Source: SIG588 sp045599305 (GTDB taxonomy: Bacteria > Bacillota > Clostridia > Oscillospirales > Acutalibacteraceae). Taken from it: 33,583 nucleotides of DNA. Position numbers and translations under genes: made by a program. Below are positions 7,882 to 16,622 of this stretch, piece after piece. The stretch lies in contig JAZRVU010000075.1 of assembly GCA_045599305.1 (NCBI GenBank), forward strand, positions 1 through 33,583. The letters run 5' to 3'. The stretch's first letter is position 1; every line of letters starts with the position of its first letter. Below the pieces are notes generated by a model. The model was given only the letters and a program-made list of their open reading frames with translations. It was not told the DNA's origin and ran no database searches.

Positions 7882-7911
7882 GGCGGCAGGCGAAGGCCTG
7901 CCGCCTTTTTT
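7882..7911 (+). terminator. Rho-independent terminator after EF-G-like gene
   Basis: A perfect 10-bp GC-rich stem (GGCGGCAGGC at 7882-7891, GCCTGCCGCC at 7896-7905) with a GAAG loop and six Ts. Confidence 0.96.
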
Positions 7912-7920
7912 ATGTTCCTC

Positions 7921-7949
7921 TTGCCAAACGGACTTTGACGGTATATACT
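7921..7949 (+). promoter_or_regulatory. Sigma-A-type promoter for the zinc-ribbon membrane protein
   Basis: TTGCCA at 7921-7926 and TATACT at 7944-7949 with a 17-nt spacer. A TTGACG at 7935 lacks a matching -10 box. Confidence 0.65.
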
Positions 7950-7978
7950 GGATACAGAAACCTTGTGGGGGTATATGT

Positions 7979-8542
7979 GTGAAATTGAAAGAAATTTTGC
8001 CGGACGATGTGCGGCAGACGGTGCACCGCCAATATTGGCGCAGTGTGCTGCTGACCGCCGGCTGGTATCTTTTGTGGACGGTCAGCATCATCGGGTACTA
8101 TATGCGCGCCCCGTCGCTTCGGGTGCATTGGTCGCTGTTTGTGTTCGGTACGGCGCTGCTGATATTGCCGTTTATCATCTTCCGTTTTCGCGTGGTGGTG
8201 TTTGATCGCGTGTGCGAGGGGGAGATCGAGCGGATCAAGTACCGCATGATGTCCGAGATACCGGTTTTCAGCGAGGGGCTTGACCGTGTGGAACGGCACG
8301 AGACCGCGATACTGGTGGTGCGGCTTTCCAATGGCCGTATCCGACGGTTTGCCTGCCGCCGTCTGTGGCGCGCCGCCGACAGATGCTATCATGTGGGGGA
8401 CACCGTGCGGCATATCCCGTTCGTGTCCCTGCCGCAGAATCTGACCTGCCGGCCGGAGGAGGGTAGGCTTTGTCTGGTCTGCGGTGTGCTGAGCCGTGAC
8501 AGCCGGCAAACCTGTGTGGAGTGCGGACATTCCATCATATGA
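7979..8542 (+). CDS. Two-TM membrane protein with C-terminal zinc ribbon, unknown function
   Basis: I do not recognise this 187-aa protein. After about 22 charged residues there are two membrane-spanning stretches (about residues 22-40 and 48-68). A cytoplasmic beta-rich segment follows, and the C-terminus has a C-x2-C-x11-C-x2-C zinc-ribbon-like motif (CLVCG ... CVECG). The middle region contains VVRLSNGRIRRFACRRLW, suggesting a small beta-barrel. It begins at GTG 7979 with a G-rich Shine-Dalgarno (GTGGGGG) and is bracketed by its own promoter and terminator, so it is probably monocistronic. No enzyme motif is visible. A membrane-anchored sensor or adaptor is possible but unsupported. Confidence 0.75.
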   Translation: MKLKEILPDDVRQTVHRQYWRSVLLTAGWYLLWTVSIIGYYMRAPSLRVHWSLFVFGTALLILPFIIFRFRVVVFDRVCEGEIERIKYRMMSEIPVFSEGLDRVERHETAILVVRLSNGRIRRFACRRLWRAADRCYHVGDTVRHIPFVSLPQNLTCRPEEGRLCLVCGVLSRDSRQTCVECGHSII

Positions 8543-8550
8543 ACTGTCAG

Positions 8551-8582
8551 CGGGCGGTCGTTTTCGAACGACTGCCCGTTTT
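8551..8582 (+). terminator. Rho-independent terminator
   Basis: A 12-bp stem (8551-8562 and 8567-8578, one G-T wobble) has a TTCG loop and a short T-tract. It separates the zinc-ribbon gene from the yicC promoter. Confidence 0.85.
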
Positions 8583-8629
8583 GACTGAAAAGGTTACAGT
8601 TTTGTTACCGAATTTCACCACTATTCCGG

Positions 8630-8659
8630 TTGACAAACCGATGATATATCTGCTAATAT
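8630..8659 (+). promoter_or_regulatory. Sigma-A promoter heading the yicC-rsgA gene run
   Basis: TTGACA at 8630-8635 is followed after 18 nt by TAATAT at 8654-8659, with an extended -10 TG at 8651-8652. It is the only strong promoter seen before the 13-gene run that ends at the terminator at 21522. Confidence 0.8.
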
Positions 8660-8696
8660 ATAATATATATGCTTATGTGTGAAAAGGGTGAGGTTT

Positions 8697-9575
8697 ATGA
8701 TCCGCAGTATGACCGGATTCGGGCGCGGCCAGCGCAGCCTTCACGGCATGGATATCACAGTTGAGATCAAATCGGTGAATCATCGGTACTTCGAATGTGC
8801 CACACGTCTGCCGCGCGCTTACGGTTTTCTGGATGAAAAGTTAAAAGCCTTCCTGCAGGGCGCGATCACGCGCGGCAAGGTGGATGTGTCGGTGTATATC
8901 GACATTACCGATGCGCCCGGTACCGAGGTGGTCATCAACCATGCACTGGCCGAGGCATATCTGACGGCGGCCAAAGAACTGGAGGAGCGCTTCGGGCTGA
9001 AAAACGATTTGTCCGTCCGCACGATCTCCCAGTACCCCGATGTGCTCACCGTTCGCCGTGCGGCGGAGGATGAGGAGGCCATCTGGGCAGATGTGCGCAG
9101 CGTGACCGAGGAAGCCTTGGAGCGGTTCCTGGATATGCGTACGCGTGAGGGGGCCAAAATGCGCGAGGACGTGCTGGCACGGCGGGAAACGTTGTTGGCG
9201 GCCGTCGCGTTTGTGGAGGAGCGGTCACCGCAGCTTGTCCGGGAATACATGGATAAGCTTGAGACGCGTATGCGCGAATTGCTGGATGGTGCCGCCGTGG
9301 ATGAATCGCGGCTGCTCACCGAAGCCGGCCTGATCGCCGACAAACTGGCCGTGGCGGAGGAGACGGTGCGTCTGCGCAGTCACCTTGACCAACTGCAGCA
9401 GTTGGTCAATGCCGATGAGCCGGTCGGCCGCAAACTGGATTTCCTGGTGCAGGAGATCAACCGCGAGACCAATACGATCGGTTCGAAGGTGCAAGATCTG
9501 CAGGTCACCCGCCTGATCGTGGATATGAAGTCGGAAATCGAAAAGATCCGCGAACAGATCCAGAATATAGAGTGA
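8697..9575 (+). CDS. YicC/YloC-family endoribonuclease
   Basis: The 292-aa protein starts with the family signature MIRSMTGFGRG, followed by VEIKSVNHRYFE. It ends with the DUF1732 domain (KLDFLVQEINRETNTIGSK, then a helical C-terminus). E. coli YicC and B. subtilis YloC have been described as endoribonucleases acting on structured or small RNAs; family placement here is by motif. ATG 8697 is preferred over the in-frame GTG at 8679, because it matches the conserved N-terminus and has AAGGG 8 nt upstream. It heads the same gene order as B. subtilis yloC-remA-gmk-rpoZ. The remA start follows 10 nt after its stop. Confidence 0.92.
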   Translation: MIRSMTGFGRGQRSLHGMDITVEIKSVNHRYFECATRLPRAYGFLDEKLKAFLQGAITRGKVDVSVYIDITDAPGTEVVINHALAEAYLTAAKELEERFGLKNDLSVRTISQYPDVLTVRRAAEDEEAIWADVRSVTEEALERFLDMRTREGAKMREDVLARRETLLAAVAFVEERSPQLVREYMDKLETRMRELLDGAAVDESRLLTEAGLIADKLAVAEETVRLRSHLDQLQQLVNADEPVGRKLDFLVQEINRETNTIGSKVQDLQVTRLIVDMKSEIEKIREQIQNIE

Positions 9576-9585
9576 GGCGGCGTTT

Positions 9586-9840
9586 ATGAAACTGATCAAT
9601 ATCGGATTCGGCAACATGGTCTCGGCGGAGCGCCTCGTGGCGATCGTCAGTCCCGAATCCGCTCCCATCAAGCGTATCATTCAGGATGCCAAGGATCGCG
9701 GCTCTCTGATCGACGCCACCTACGGCCGCCGTACCCGTGCCGTCATCATTATGGACAGCGAACACGTGATCCTTTCGGCAGTGCAGCCCGAAACGGTGGC
9801 CAACCGCTTTGTTGAGGAGGCGGATGACAATGCCGAATGA
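9586..9840 (+). CDS. remA: RemA-family DNA-binding regulator (DUF370)
   Basis: This 84-aa protein has the DUF370 signature MKLINIGFGNMVSAERLVAIVSPESAPIKR in outline, followed by RTRAVIIMDSEHVILSAVQPETV. B. subtilis RemA is a ring-forming, LytTR-like transcription activator of biofilm matrix and osmoprotection genes. Orthologs lie between yloC and gmk in many Firmicutes, as here. Whether it controls matrix genes in this organism is not shown. The tail NRFVEEADDNAE overlaps the start of gmk, implying translational coupling. Confidence 0.92.
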   Translation: MKLINIGFGNMVSAERLVAIVSPESAPIKRIIQDAKDRGSLIDATYGRRTRAVIIMDSEHVILSAVQPETVANRFVEEADDNAE

Positions 9841-10459
9841 GCAAAAGCGCGGTATTTTGATCGCGTTATCCGGTCCCTCCGGTTCGGGAAAAGGCACCAT
9901 CGTGCAGCAGTTGCTGGAAAAGCGGGACGATGTGGTGCTTTCCGTTTCGGCCACCACGCGTGCGCCGCGTCCCGGCGAGATCGACGGAGTGCATTATCAT
10001 TTCGTCAACCGTGAGGATTTTCTCCACATGATCGACGATAACGCGTTTCTGGAATATGCCGAATACAACGGCAATTTCTACGGCACACCCAAAGCGCCGG
10101 TGGAACGGCAACTGGCTGCCGGCAAAAATGTACTGTTGGAGATCGAGGTGCAGGGCGCTGAAAAGGTGATGGACAGCGGTGTGGAGCTGACTTCTGTTTT
10201 CATTGCCATCCCTTCCATGGAAGAACTGGAGCGTCGGCTGCGCGGCCGCATGACCGAGACGGAAGAAAAGATCCGTTCCCGTCTGGCCATTGCCGAACGG
10301 GAGTTGAAGCGGGCGTTCCGCTATGACTACGTGGTGATGAACGACGAACTGGACGAAGCCGTCCGGCGTATCGAGACCATCATTGAAGCTGAAAATATGC
10401 GGTATCCCCGCATGAAAAACACCATTTTGGAGGTATTGAAAGATGTTAAGACCGACTGA
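9830..10459 (+). CDS. gmk: Guanylate kinase
   Basis: Guanylate kinase phosphorylates GMP to GDP using ATP. The 209-aa protein has the P-loop GPSGSGKGT, the GMP-binding segment SATTRAPRPGEIDGVHYHFV, and the lid region RLRGRMTETEEKIRSRL. ATG 9830 is chosen because GAGGAGG at 9814-9820 lies 9 nt upstream. The ATG at 9824 is only 3 nt from it, and a TTG at 9809 precedes it. The gene overlaps the remA end by 11 nt and the rpoZ start by 17 nt, so all three are probably co-translated. Confidence 0.96.
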   Translation: MPNEQKRGILIALSGPSGSGKGTIVQQLLEKRDDVVLSVSATTRAPRPGEIDGVHYHFVNREDFLHMIDDNAFLEYAEYNGNFYGTPKAPVERQLAAGKNVLLEIEVQGAEKVMDSGVELTSVFIAIPSMEELERRLRGRMTETEEKIRSRLAIAERELKRAFRYDYVVMNDELDEAVRRIETIIEAENMRYPRMKNTILEVLKDVKTD

Positions 10460-10664
10460 CATTGAAAATCTGAAGGGCGAAAAGAGCCGCTATGCCGTGG
10501 TCATCGGCGTGGCCAAGCGTGCCCGTGACATTGCCGAGCGTGCCGAGCAGGACGGCGTGATCCTGCTGGATAAGCCCGTTAGCCTGGCGATCAATGATCT
10601 GACTGCCGGCGATTATAAGATCCTGATGTCCGAAGGCGCCCCCGAGGCAGCCGCACAGGAATAA
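10443..10664 (+). CDS. rpoZ: RNA polymerase omega subunit
   Basis: This 73-aa protein matches omega: an N-terminal MLRPTDIENL, RYAVVIGVAKRARDIAE (the conserved helix that latches onto the beta' C-terminus) and KPVSLAINDLTAGDYKIL. Omega helps assemble RNA polymerase and in some bacteria mediates ppGpp binding. It lies directly after gmk, as in many bacteria. In B. subtilis the next gene is coaBC; here it is priA, so coaBC must lie elsewhere or be absent. Confidence 0.94.
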   Translation: MLRPTDIENLKGEKSRYAVVIGVAKRARDIAERAEQDGVILLDKPVSLAINDLTAGDYKILMSEGAPEAAAQE

Positions 10665-10696
10665 GCCGATAACATTGGGGAAAGGGAGGGAATGCC

Positions 10697-13159
10697 GTGT
10701 ATCTGCCGCGGGTGGTCAAAGTCGCCGTGGAGCAGGCGTCCTTCCATTTCGATAAACTGTATAGTTATGTGGTGCCGGACAACTTGGAGCCGCTTTACAA
10801 AGGCTGCCGCGTGATGGTGCCCTTTGGCGGCGGCAACCGCAAGTGTCAGGCGGTGGTGGTGGAGACCGATGCCACGGCCGAGGTGGCCAAACTCAAGCCG
10901 GTATATGCCGTGCTGGATAAGACTCCGCTACTGGATGACGAGCAGATCGATCTGGCGCTTTGGCTGAAAGAACGCACCTTCTGCACCGTGTTCGATGCTG
11001 TGCGGACCATGCTGCCGACAGGTTTTTCCATGCGGCTCATGCCGATCTATCAGGTGGCAGTGGATGTGTCCGCGCTGCCGGAGGGGGCTCTTTCGGTGGA
11101 AGAGAAGCGGCTGCTGACGGCGTTGGCGGAATATCCCGACGGCCTGGAGCGCGGCAAACTGCTGGCGCTTCTGGGGTTGGAGGCCGACAGTGCCTTGCCC
11201 CGCCGACTGACCGACCGAGGCTTTCTTATTCGCACGGATGCCGCGGCTCAGAACGGCAGCGACGCCTCTGTGCGAATGGCGCGGCTGACCGTGCCGTCCG
11301 AGGACGCGGAAGAGGCCATCCGCCTGTACGCCTGCACGGCCAAGCAGTCCGCTGTGGTGCGTCTGCTGGCCGAGGTGGGGGACGCTTCCGTGAAGGAGAC
11401 CTGCTATTTTGCAGGCGTGACCCCGGCGGTGCTTACGGCGTTGGTGAAAAAAGGCCTCTTGGAGTTTTATGACCGTGAGGTGCTTCGCCGCCCTTACGAA
11501 ACCGATGATGCCCTGCCGCCGCTTCACCCCGCTTTGTTGAGCGATGAGCAGCAGCAGGTGTATGAGGGGCTCGTACGGGAATACGAAAAGCCCGGGCCTG
11601 CGGCGGCACTGCTCTTCGGTGTGACCGGCAGCGGTAAAACGCAGGTGTATATGAATCTGATCGACCGCGTGCTGGCAGACGGCAAACAGGTGCTGGTGCT
11701 GGTGCCGGAGATCTCGCTCACCCCGCAGCTTCTGGAATTGTTCGTGCATCGGTACGGTGCCCGGGTGGCCATGCTGCACAGCGGCCTGTCCATTGGGGAG
11801 CGCATGGATGAGTGGAAGCGTATCCGCCGCGGGGAAACGCCCATCGTGATCGGTACACGCTCGGCGGTGTTTGCACCGTTTGAGCGGTTGGGACTGATCG
11901 TGATGGACGAGGAACAGGAGCACACCTACAAATCCGAATCCAATCCCCGTTATCATGCACGGGATGTGGCAAAATACCGTTGTGCGCATCATAACGCCCT
12001 GCTTCTGCTCTGTTCGGCCACACCGTCGATCGAGACGTTCCATGCCGCTCAGGAGGGACGGTATTCGCTGTTCCGGCTGGCGTCGCGTTTTGGCGACGCC
12101 GCTCTGCCGCAGGTGGAGGTGGCCGATCTGCGCGGCGAGGCGATGGACGGTGCTATCGGTGAACAACTGCGTGAGGGCATCGCCCAATGCCTGGAAAATA
12201 GCCAACAGGCGATTTTGCTTCTCAATCGGCGCGGATATCACACCCATGTGTCCTGCCGCGCCTGCGGCTATGTGGTCACCTGTCCGTTTTGCAGTGTGTC
12301 CATGACCTATCACCGTGCGAACGATCAGTTGATCTGCCACTATTGCGGCCATATGCAGCCGCGGGTGCTGAAATGCCCCACCTGCGGGTCGGATAAGATC
12401 CGCTATGCCGGGCTGGGCACCCAGCGGGTGGAGGACGAGGTGCAGACACTGTTTCCCGATGCCCGTGTGCTGCGCATGGATGCCGACACCACCCTGTCCC
12501 GCTTTGCGTATGAGCAGCGATTCGGTGAATTTGCCGCCGGCAAATACGATATCATGATCGGCACGCAGATGGTGGCAAAGGGACTGGATTTTCCGCGCGT
12601 GGGGCTGGTCGGGGTGCTTTCGGCCGACCAATCGCTCTATGGCGGTGATTACCGCAGTTTTGAGACCACCTTTTCGCTGCTGACACAGGTGATTGGCCGT
12701 GCGGGACGCCGCGATGTGACCGGTCGTGCCATCGTGCAGACCTATACACCCGAATGTTATGTGATCGATCTCGCCTCCCGGCAGGATTATGAAGAGTTTT
12801 ACCATGTGGAGATCGAATCACGCAGAATGATGAAATATCCGCCCTATGCCAGTCTGTGCCTGTTCGTCTTTTCCGGCGTGCAGGAGGCGGCCGTGAAAGC
12901 GGCGCTGGCGGCGTTTTTGAAGACACTGCACACCGCGGCCACAGGCCCGTATGCGGGGATCCCCATGATCGTGCTGGATCCCGCTCCGGCTTTCGTGGCA
13001 AAAGCTTCGGGGCGATATCGCTATAAATTGCTGATGAAGGTCAATAATACTAAAGCGCTGCGCGCCATGCTGGCGGCACTGATCACACAGTTTGCCGGCA
13101 GACCGGAGAACAAGAACATCACCTTGTCGGTGGACATTGACCCGGTTTCTATGGTGTGA
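10697..13159 (+). CDS. priA: Primosomal protein N' (replication restart helicase PriA)
   Basis: PriA is a 3'-to-5' superfamily 2 helicase that recognises stalled forks and reloads the replicative helicase. The 820-aa protein shows the N-terminal 3' DNA-end-binding domain (VEQASFHFDKLYSYVVP), Walker A GVTGSGKTQVY with K314, Walker B DEEQEH, and eight zinc-binding cysteines in pairs (CRACG, CPFC, CHYCG, CPTCG). The helicase C motifs are GTQMVAKGLDFPRVGLV and QVIGRAGRR. The start is GTG 10697 with GGGAGGG 6 nt upstream. Length and motifs indicate an intact enzyme. It sits between rpoZ and def. Confidence 0.97.
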   Translation: MYLPRVVKVAVEQASFHFDKLYSYVVPDNLEPLYKGCRVMVPFGGGNRKCQAVVVETDATAEVAKLKPVYAVLDKTPLLDDEQIDLALWLKERTFCTVFDAVRTMLPTGFSMRLMPIYQVAVDVSALPEGALSVEEKRLLTALAEYPDGLERGKLLALLGLEADSALPRRLTDRGFLIRTDAAAQNGSDASVRMARLTVPSEDAEEAIRLYACTAKQSAVVRLLAEVGDASVKETCYFAGVTPAVLTALVKKGLLEFYDREVLRRPYETDDALPPLHPALLSDEQQQVYEGLVREYEKPGPAAALLFGVTGSGKTQVYMNLIDRVLADGKQVLVLVPEISLTPQLLELFVHRYGARVAMLHSGLSIGERMDEWKRIRRGETPIVIGTRSAVFAPFERLGLIVMDEEQEHTYKSESNPRYHARDVAKYRCAHHNALLLLCSATPSIETFHAAQEGRYSLFRLASRFGDAALPQVEVADLRGEAMDGAIGEQLREGIAQCLENSQQAILLLNRRGYHTHVSCRACGYVVTCPFCSVSMTYHRANDQLICHYCGHMQPRVLKCPTCGSDKIRYAGLGTQRVEDEVQTLFPDARVLRMDADTTLSRFAYEQRFGEFAAGKYDIMIGTQMVAKGLDFPRVGLVGVLSADQSLYGGDYRSFETTFSLLTQVIGRAGRRDVTGRAIVQTYTPECYVIDLASRQDYEEFYHVEIESRRMMKYPPYASLCLFVFSGVQEAAVKAALAAFLKTLHTAATGPYAGIPMIVLDPAPAFVAKASGRYRYKLLMKVNNTKALRAMLAALITQFAGRPENKNITLSVDIDPVSMV

Positions 13160-13181
13160 GCCTGAACAAGGAGGAGAGAAT

Positions 13182-13634
13182 ATGGCTCTTCGCAATATTC
13201 TGAAGGAGGGCGACCCCACGCTTGCCAAGGTGTGCCGCCCGGTAACGGAATTCAACGAGCATCTGTGGCAGTTGCTGGACGACATGAAAGAGACCCTTGC
13301 CAAAGCCGACGGCGTGGGTCTTGCCGCGCCGCAGGTGGGCGTTTTGCGCCGTCTGTTTATCATGGACTTCGGCGATGGGGTGATCGAGGCGATCAACCCC
13401 GAGATCGTGGCACAGAAGGGCACACAGGAGGATCAGGAGGGCTGTCTCTCCTGTCCGGGCGAATACGGCATTACCCGCCGTCCCAAGAAGGTCAAACTGA
13501 AAGCCCAGGATCGGTATGGTAAATGGTTCATCATGAGCGGCGAGGATCTGGTAGCCCGCTGCATCTGCCACGAGAACGATCATCTGGACGGTATTCTGTT
13601 CAAAGCCCATGTGATCCGTATGCTGGAGGACTGA
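13182..13634 (+). CDS. def: Peptide deformylase
   Basis: This metalloenzyme removes the formyl group from the N-terminal methionine of nascent proteins. The 150-aa protein has the three deformylase motifs: GVGLAAPQVG, EGCLS (metal ligand C88) and HENDH (H130, E131, H134). The start is ATG 13182 with GAGGAGAG upstream. The next gene, fmt, which makes the formyl-Met-tRNA whose formyl group Def later removes, starts 2 nt after the stop. This is the classic def-fmt pair. Confidence 0.97.
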   Translation: MALRNILKEGDPTLAKVCRPVTEFNEHLWQLLDDMKETLAKADGVGLAAPQVGVLRRLFIMDFGDGVIEAINPEIVAQKGTQEDQEGCLSCPGEYGITRRPKKVKLKAQDRYGKWFIMSGEDLVARCICHENDHLDGILFKAHVIRMLED

Positions 13635-13636
13635 AT

Positions 13637-14563
13637 TTGAAGATCGTATTTATGGGGACACCCGATTTCGCCGTTCCGTGTCTGGAGCGGCTGCTGGCCG
13701 ACGGGCATGAGGTGTCGCTGGTGGTCACCCGGACCGATCAGCCCAAAGGACGCGGCCATCAAATGACGGCGCCGCCCGTAAAGGAATGTGCCTTGTCACA
13801 TGGGCTGCCGGTCTTTCAGCCGAAGGGGTTGAGAAATGAGGAAGCTTTTGAACGGCTGCAGGCAGAGCACGCCGATCTGTTCGTGGTGGTCGCTTACGGC
13901 CGGATTTTGCCGCAGCAGATCCTGGATCTGCCGCGGTACGGTTGTGTGAACATCCACGGCTCACTGCTGCCGAAGTATCGCGGTGCGGCGCCCATTCAGT
14001 GGGCGGTGCTCAATGGTGACAAGGAAGCCGGCGTCACCTCCATGCAGATGGATGCCGGCGTGGATACAGGGGATATGCTGCTCACGAAAAAGATCGTGGT
14101 GGGGCCGGATATGACCGGGGGCGAACTGTTCGATGCCTTGTCCCTAATGGGAGCCGACCTGCTTTCCGAAACGGTGACCGCCATCGGTGCCGGGACACTG
14201 CATCCGCAAAAGCAGGATGAGGCGCTGGCCACCTATGCACCAATGCTGGATAAGAGTTTTTCTCCGATGGATTTTACCAAAACGGCACAGCAGCTGCACG
14301 ATCAGGTGCGGGGATTGAACCCGTGGCCGTCGGCCTTCTGCCAATGTGGGGGTAAGTTTTTGAAAGTTCACGCCACATCCGTGGCCGATGAGGTGACCGA
14401 TGCCGCGCCCGGTACTGTTGTGAAGACAAATCCCTTTACAGTTGCATGTGGCGGTAAAACCACGCTGATCCTGCGCGAAGTGCAGTTGGAGGGCGCCCGG
14501 CGGATGGATGCCGCGGATTTTTTGCGGGGGCATCCCGTGGCGGTCGGTACGATCCTGAAGTGA
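13637..14563 (+). CDS. fmt: Methionyl-tRNA formyltransferase
   Basis: Fmt formylates Met-tRNA(fMet) with 10-formyl-THF to make initiator tRNA. The 308-aa protein starts MKIVFMGTPDFAVP and has the formyl-THF-binding catalytic region NIHGSLLPKYRGAAPIQWA, followed by the catalytic Asp segment MDAGVDTGDML. The C-terminal tRNA-binding domain contains RGLNPWPSAF. TTG 13637 is the chosen start because it opens exactly at the conserved N-terminus and has GGAGGA 6 nt upstream, inside the def 3' end. Confidence 0.96.
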   Translation: MKIVFMGTPDFAVPCLERLLADGHEVSLVVTRTDQPKGRGHQMTAPPVKECALSHGLPVFQPKGLRNEEAFERLQAEHADLFVVVAYGRILPQQILDLPRYGCVNIHGSLLPKYRGAAPIQWAVLNGDKEAGVTSMQMDAGVDTGDMLLTKKIVVGPDMTGGELFDALSLMGADLLSETVTAIGAGTLHPQKQDEALATYAPMLDKSFSPMDFTKTAQQLHDQVRGLNPWPSAFCQCGGKFLKVHATSVADEVTDAAPGTVVKTNPFTVACGGKTTLILREVQLEGARRMDAADFLRGHPVAVGTILK

Positions 14564-14589
14564 AGATGCCGAGGAAAGGAGCATAAGCG

Positions 14590-15285
14590 GTGTATTTTGA
14601 CATTTCCTATCTGATTTTTGTGGTGCCGGCTCTGATCCTGGGGCTGATTGCACAAATCAAGGTCAAGACCACCTTTTCGAAATACAGTCAGGTGCCCGCC
14701 CGGATGACGGGCGCCGAAGCCAGTCAGCGCATACTGCGCCACAACGGCTTGTCTCTGCCGGTTTTACCGATATCCGGCAGCCTGACGGATCATTATGATC
14801 CGAAGCAGCAGTCCATCGGTTTGTCGCAGCCGGTATACAATGTGGCCTCGGTCGCGGCGGTGGGCGTGGCGGCACACGAGACCGGGCATGCTTTGCAGCA
14901 CGCGGAGGGCTATGGCCCGATGCGTCTGCGCAGCGCCATTGTGTCCGTCACCCAGTTTGCCTCCAACGCCTCGCTGTGGATCTTTTTGATCGGGCTTCTG
15001 GTCGGCGGTATGTTTAACAATTACACACTTGCCTATATCGGCGTGTTCGGCTTTTTCATCCTGTTTTTCTTCCAGTTGGTCACCCTGCCGGTGGAGTTCA
15101 ACGCCAGCCGCCGCGCGATCAAAGCGCTGCAGGAGGAGGGCGTGCTCTCCGATGAAGAGCTGCGCGGGGCACGCAAGGTGCTGAGTGCCGCGGCGCTTAC
15201 CTATGTGGCGGCCATGCTGACGGCGCTGGGGCAGTTCCTGCGGCTGTTGCTTATGGTGAATAACAATCGGGGGCGCAGGCGGTGA
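14590..15285 (+). CDS. Membrane zinc metallopeptidase, YugP family
   Basis: This 231-aa protein has an N-terminal membrane helix (residues about 5-22), the zincin motif HETGH at residues 96-100, and a pair of hydrophobic segments at about 115-175. A last hydrophobic helix lies near the C-terminus. These features and the segment VKTTFSKYSQVPARMTGAEAS fit the neutral zinc metallopeptidase family PF04298 (B. subtilis YugP). Substrates are not known. It starts at GTG 14590 and its TGA overlaps the rsmB GTG by 4 nt. In B. subtilis fmt is followed directly by rsmB, so this gene is an insertion in the conserved order. Confidence 0.9.
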   Translation: MYFDISYLIFVVPALILGLIAQIKVKTTFSKYSQVPARMTGAEASQRILRHNGLSLPVLPISGSLTDHYDPKQQSIGLSQPVYNVASVAAVGVAAHETGHALQHAEGYGPMRLRSAIVSVTQFASNASLWIFLIGLLVGGMFNNYTLAYIGVFGFFILFFFQLVTLPVEFNASRRAIKALQEEGVLSDEELRGARKVLSAAALTYVAAMLTALGQFLRLLLMVNNNRGRRR

Positions 15286-16607
15286 CCGCGCGTGACGCGG
15301 CGGTGCAGGTACTGGCCGCCGTGCGCCGGGAACAAAGCTATTCCAATGTAGTGCTGGAAAACGCCCTTTCCAAGGCGTCCCTTTCTCCGGCTGATACCGC
15401 GCTGGCCACCCGGCTGGTCTACGGCGTGCTGGAGAGGCAGATCACGTTGGATCATTGTCTGGCTGCCTGTGCGGACAAACCGCTGAAAAAGATGCATCCC
15501 GCGGTAACGGACGCACTGCGCGTCGCCGCTTATCAGATCCTTTTCATGGAGCGCATTCCCGCCTCCGCCGCAGTGAACGAGGCGGTCACCATGGTGAAAA
15601 AGCGGCAGCCCTATGCCGCCGGACTGGTCAACGGCGTGCTGCGCTCGCTCGACCGTCGGCGGGAAGAACTGCTGCAGAGCCTGGAGAATGCGGGGGATGA
15701 GGTGAAATATTCCTGCCCCGCGGCACTGATCGATTTTTGGCGCGTCGCCTATGGCGACGAACTGACCGACGGGCTGCTTCGCTGCCTGAACGAGGCGCCG
15801 CCGCAGTATCTGCGGGTGAATACACTTGCCACAACAACGGAAGAACTGGTAGAAGCACTAAAGGCGGCCGGAATTGGCTGCCGCGTGTGCGAAGAAGTGC
15901 CGGACTGCGTGGAAGTGTTTGCAGGCGGTGATCTGAAACGGCTGGAAAGCGTCAAACAAAATTGGTATTATCATCAGGATATGGCCTCGCAGATCTGCTG
16001 CCGGGCGCTCGGCGCACTGCCGGGTGAACGGATCGCCGATGTCTGCGCCGCCCCCGGCGGCAAGTCCTTTACCGTTGCGCAATATATGCAAAACCGCGGT
16101 GAGATTTTGGCAGGGGACATCTACCCGCCAAAATGCGATTTGATGACAGAGCGCGCGGCGCGTCTGGGTGTGTCGATCGTGAACACGGTCTGCCGCGACG
16201 CGTCGGTGCCGGTGCCCGCTGCGCTGCGCGGTCGGTTCGACCGTGTCATCTGTGATGCGCCCTGTTCCGGGCTCGGCGTGATCCGCCGCAAGCCCGAGAT
16301 ACGGTATAAAAATCCGGCCGATTTTGCCGATCTGCCGCAGCTGCAGTTTCGTATTCTGACACAGGCGGCGGCAATGGTGCGGCCGGGCGGCGTGCTGCAG
16401 TATTCCACCTGTACGCTGAACCCGGCGGAAAACCGTGCCGTGGCTGAGCGCTTTTTGAAAGAGGTACCGGGGTTTGTACCGAGAGCACTGCCGGGCGTAC
16501 CGGCCGGCCTGCCGGACGAGCCGGCCTGGTGCCGTACATTGTTCCCGCCCATCCATCACACCGACGGTTTTTTCATTGCCGGTTTTACCCGTCAGAGTGC
16601 CGAATAA
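15282..16607 (+). CDS. rsmB: 16S rRNA (cytosine(967)-C5)-methyltransferase RsmB
   Basis: This is a SAM-dependent m5C methyltransferase for 16S rRNA C967 (E. coli numbering). The 441-aa protein has the N-terminal NusB-like RNA-binding domain (ARDAAVQVLAAVRREQSYSN) and a RsmB/NSUN catalytic domain. That domain contains DVCAAPGGKSFTVAQ (SAM binding), CDAPCSGLGVIRRKPEIR with C328, and YSTCTLNPAEN with the catalytic-type C377. Both cysteines of the m5C mechanism are present. The GTG start overlaps the preceding stop by 4 nt, and rlmN follows 15 nt downstream. Confidence 0.95.
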   Translation: MTARDAAVQVLAAVRREQSYSNVVLENALSKASLSPADTALATRLVYGVLERQITLDHCLAACADKPLKKMHPAVTDALRVAAYQILFMERIPASAAVNEAVTMVKKRQPYAAGLVNGVLRSLDRRREELLQSLENAGDEVKYSCPAALIDFWRVAYGDELTDGLLRCLNEAPPQYLRVNTLATTTEELVEALKAAGIGCRVCEEVPDCVEVFAGGDLKRLESVKQNWYYHQDMASQICCRALGALPGERIADVCAAPGGKSFTVAQYMQNRGEILAGDIYPPKCDLMTERAARLGVSIVNTVCRDASVPVPAALRGRFDRVICDAPCSGLGVIRRKPEIRYKNPADFADLPQLQFRILTQAAAMVRPGGVLQYSTCTLNPAENRAVAERFLKEVPGFVPRALPGVPAGLPDEPAWCRTLFPPIHHTDGFFIAGFTRQSAE

Positions 16608-16622
16608 AGAGGAGAGCCTTTC

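Noticed and set aside
10928..12805. A 625-codon minus-strand frame opposite priA
   Set aside because: Same reason: priA motifs are intact on the plus strand, and the antisense frame has no recognisable family.
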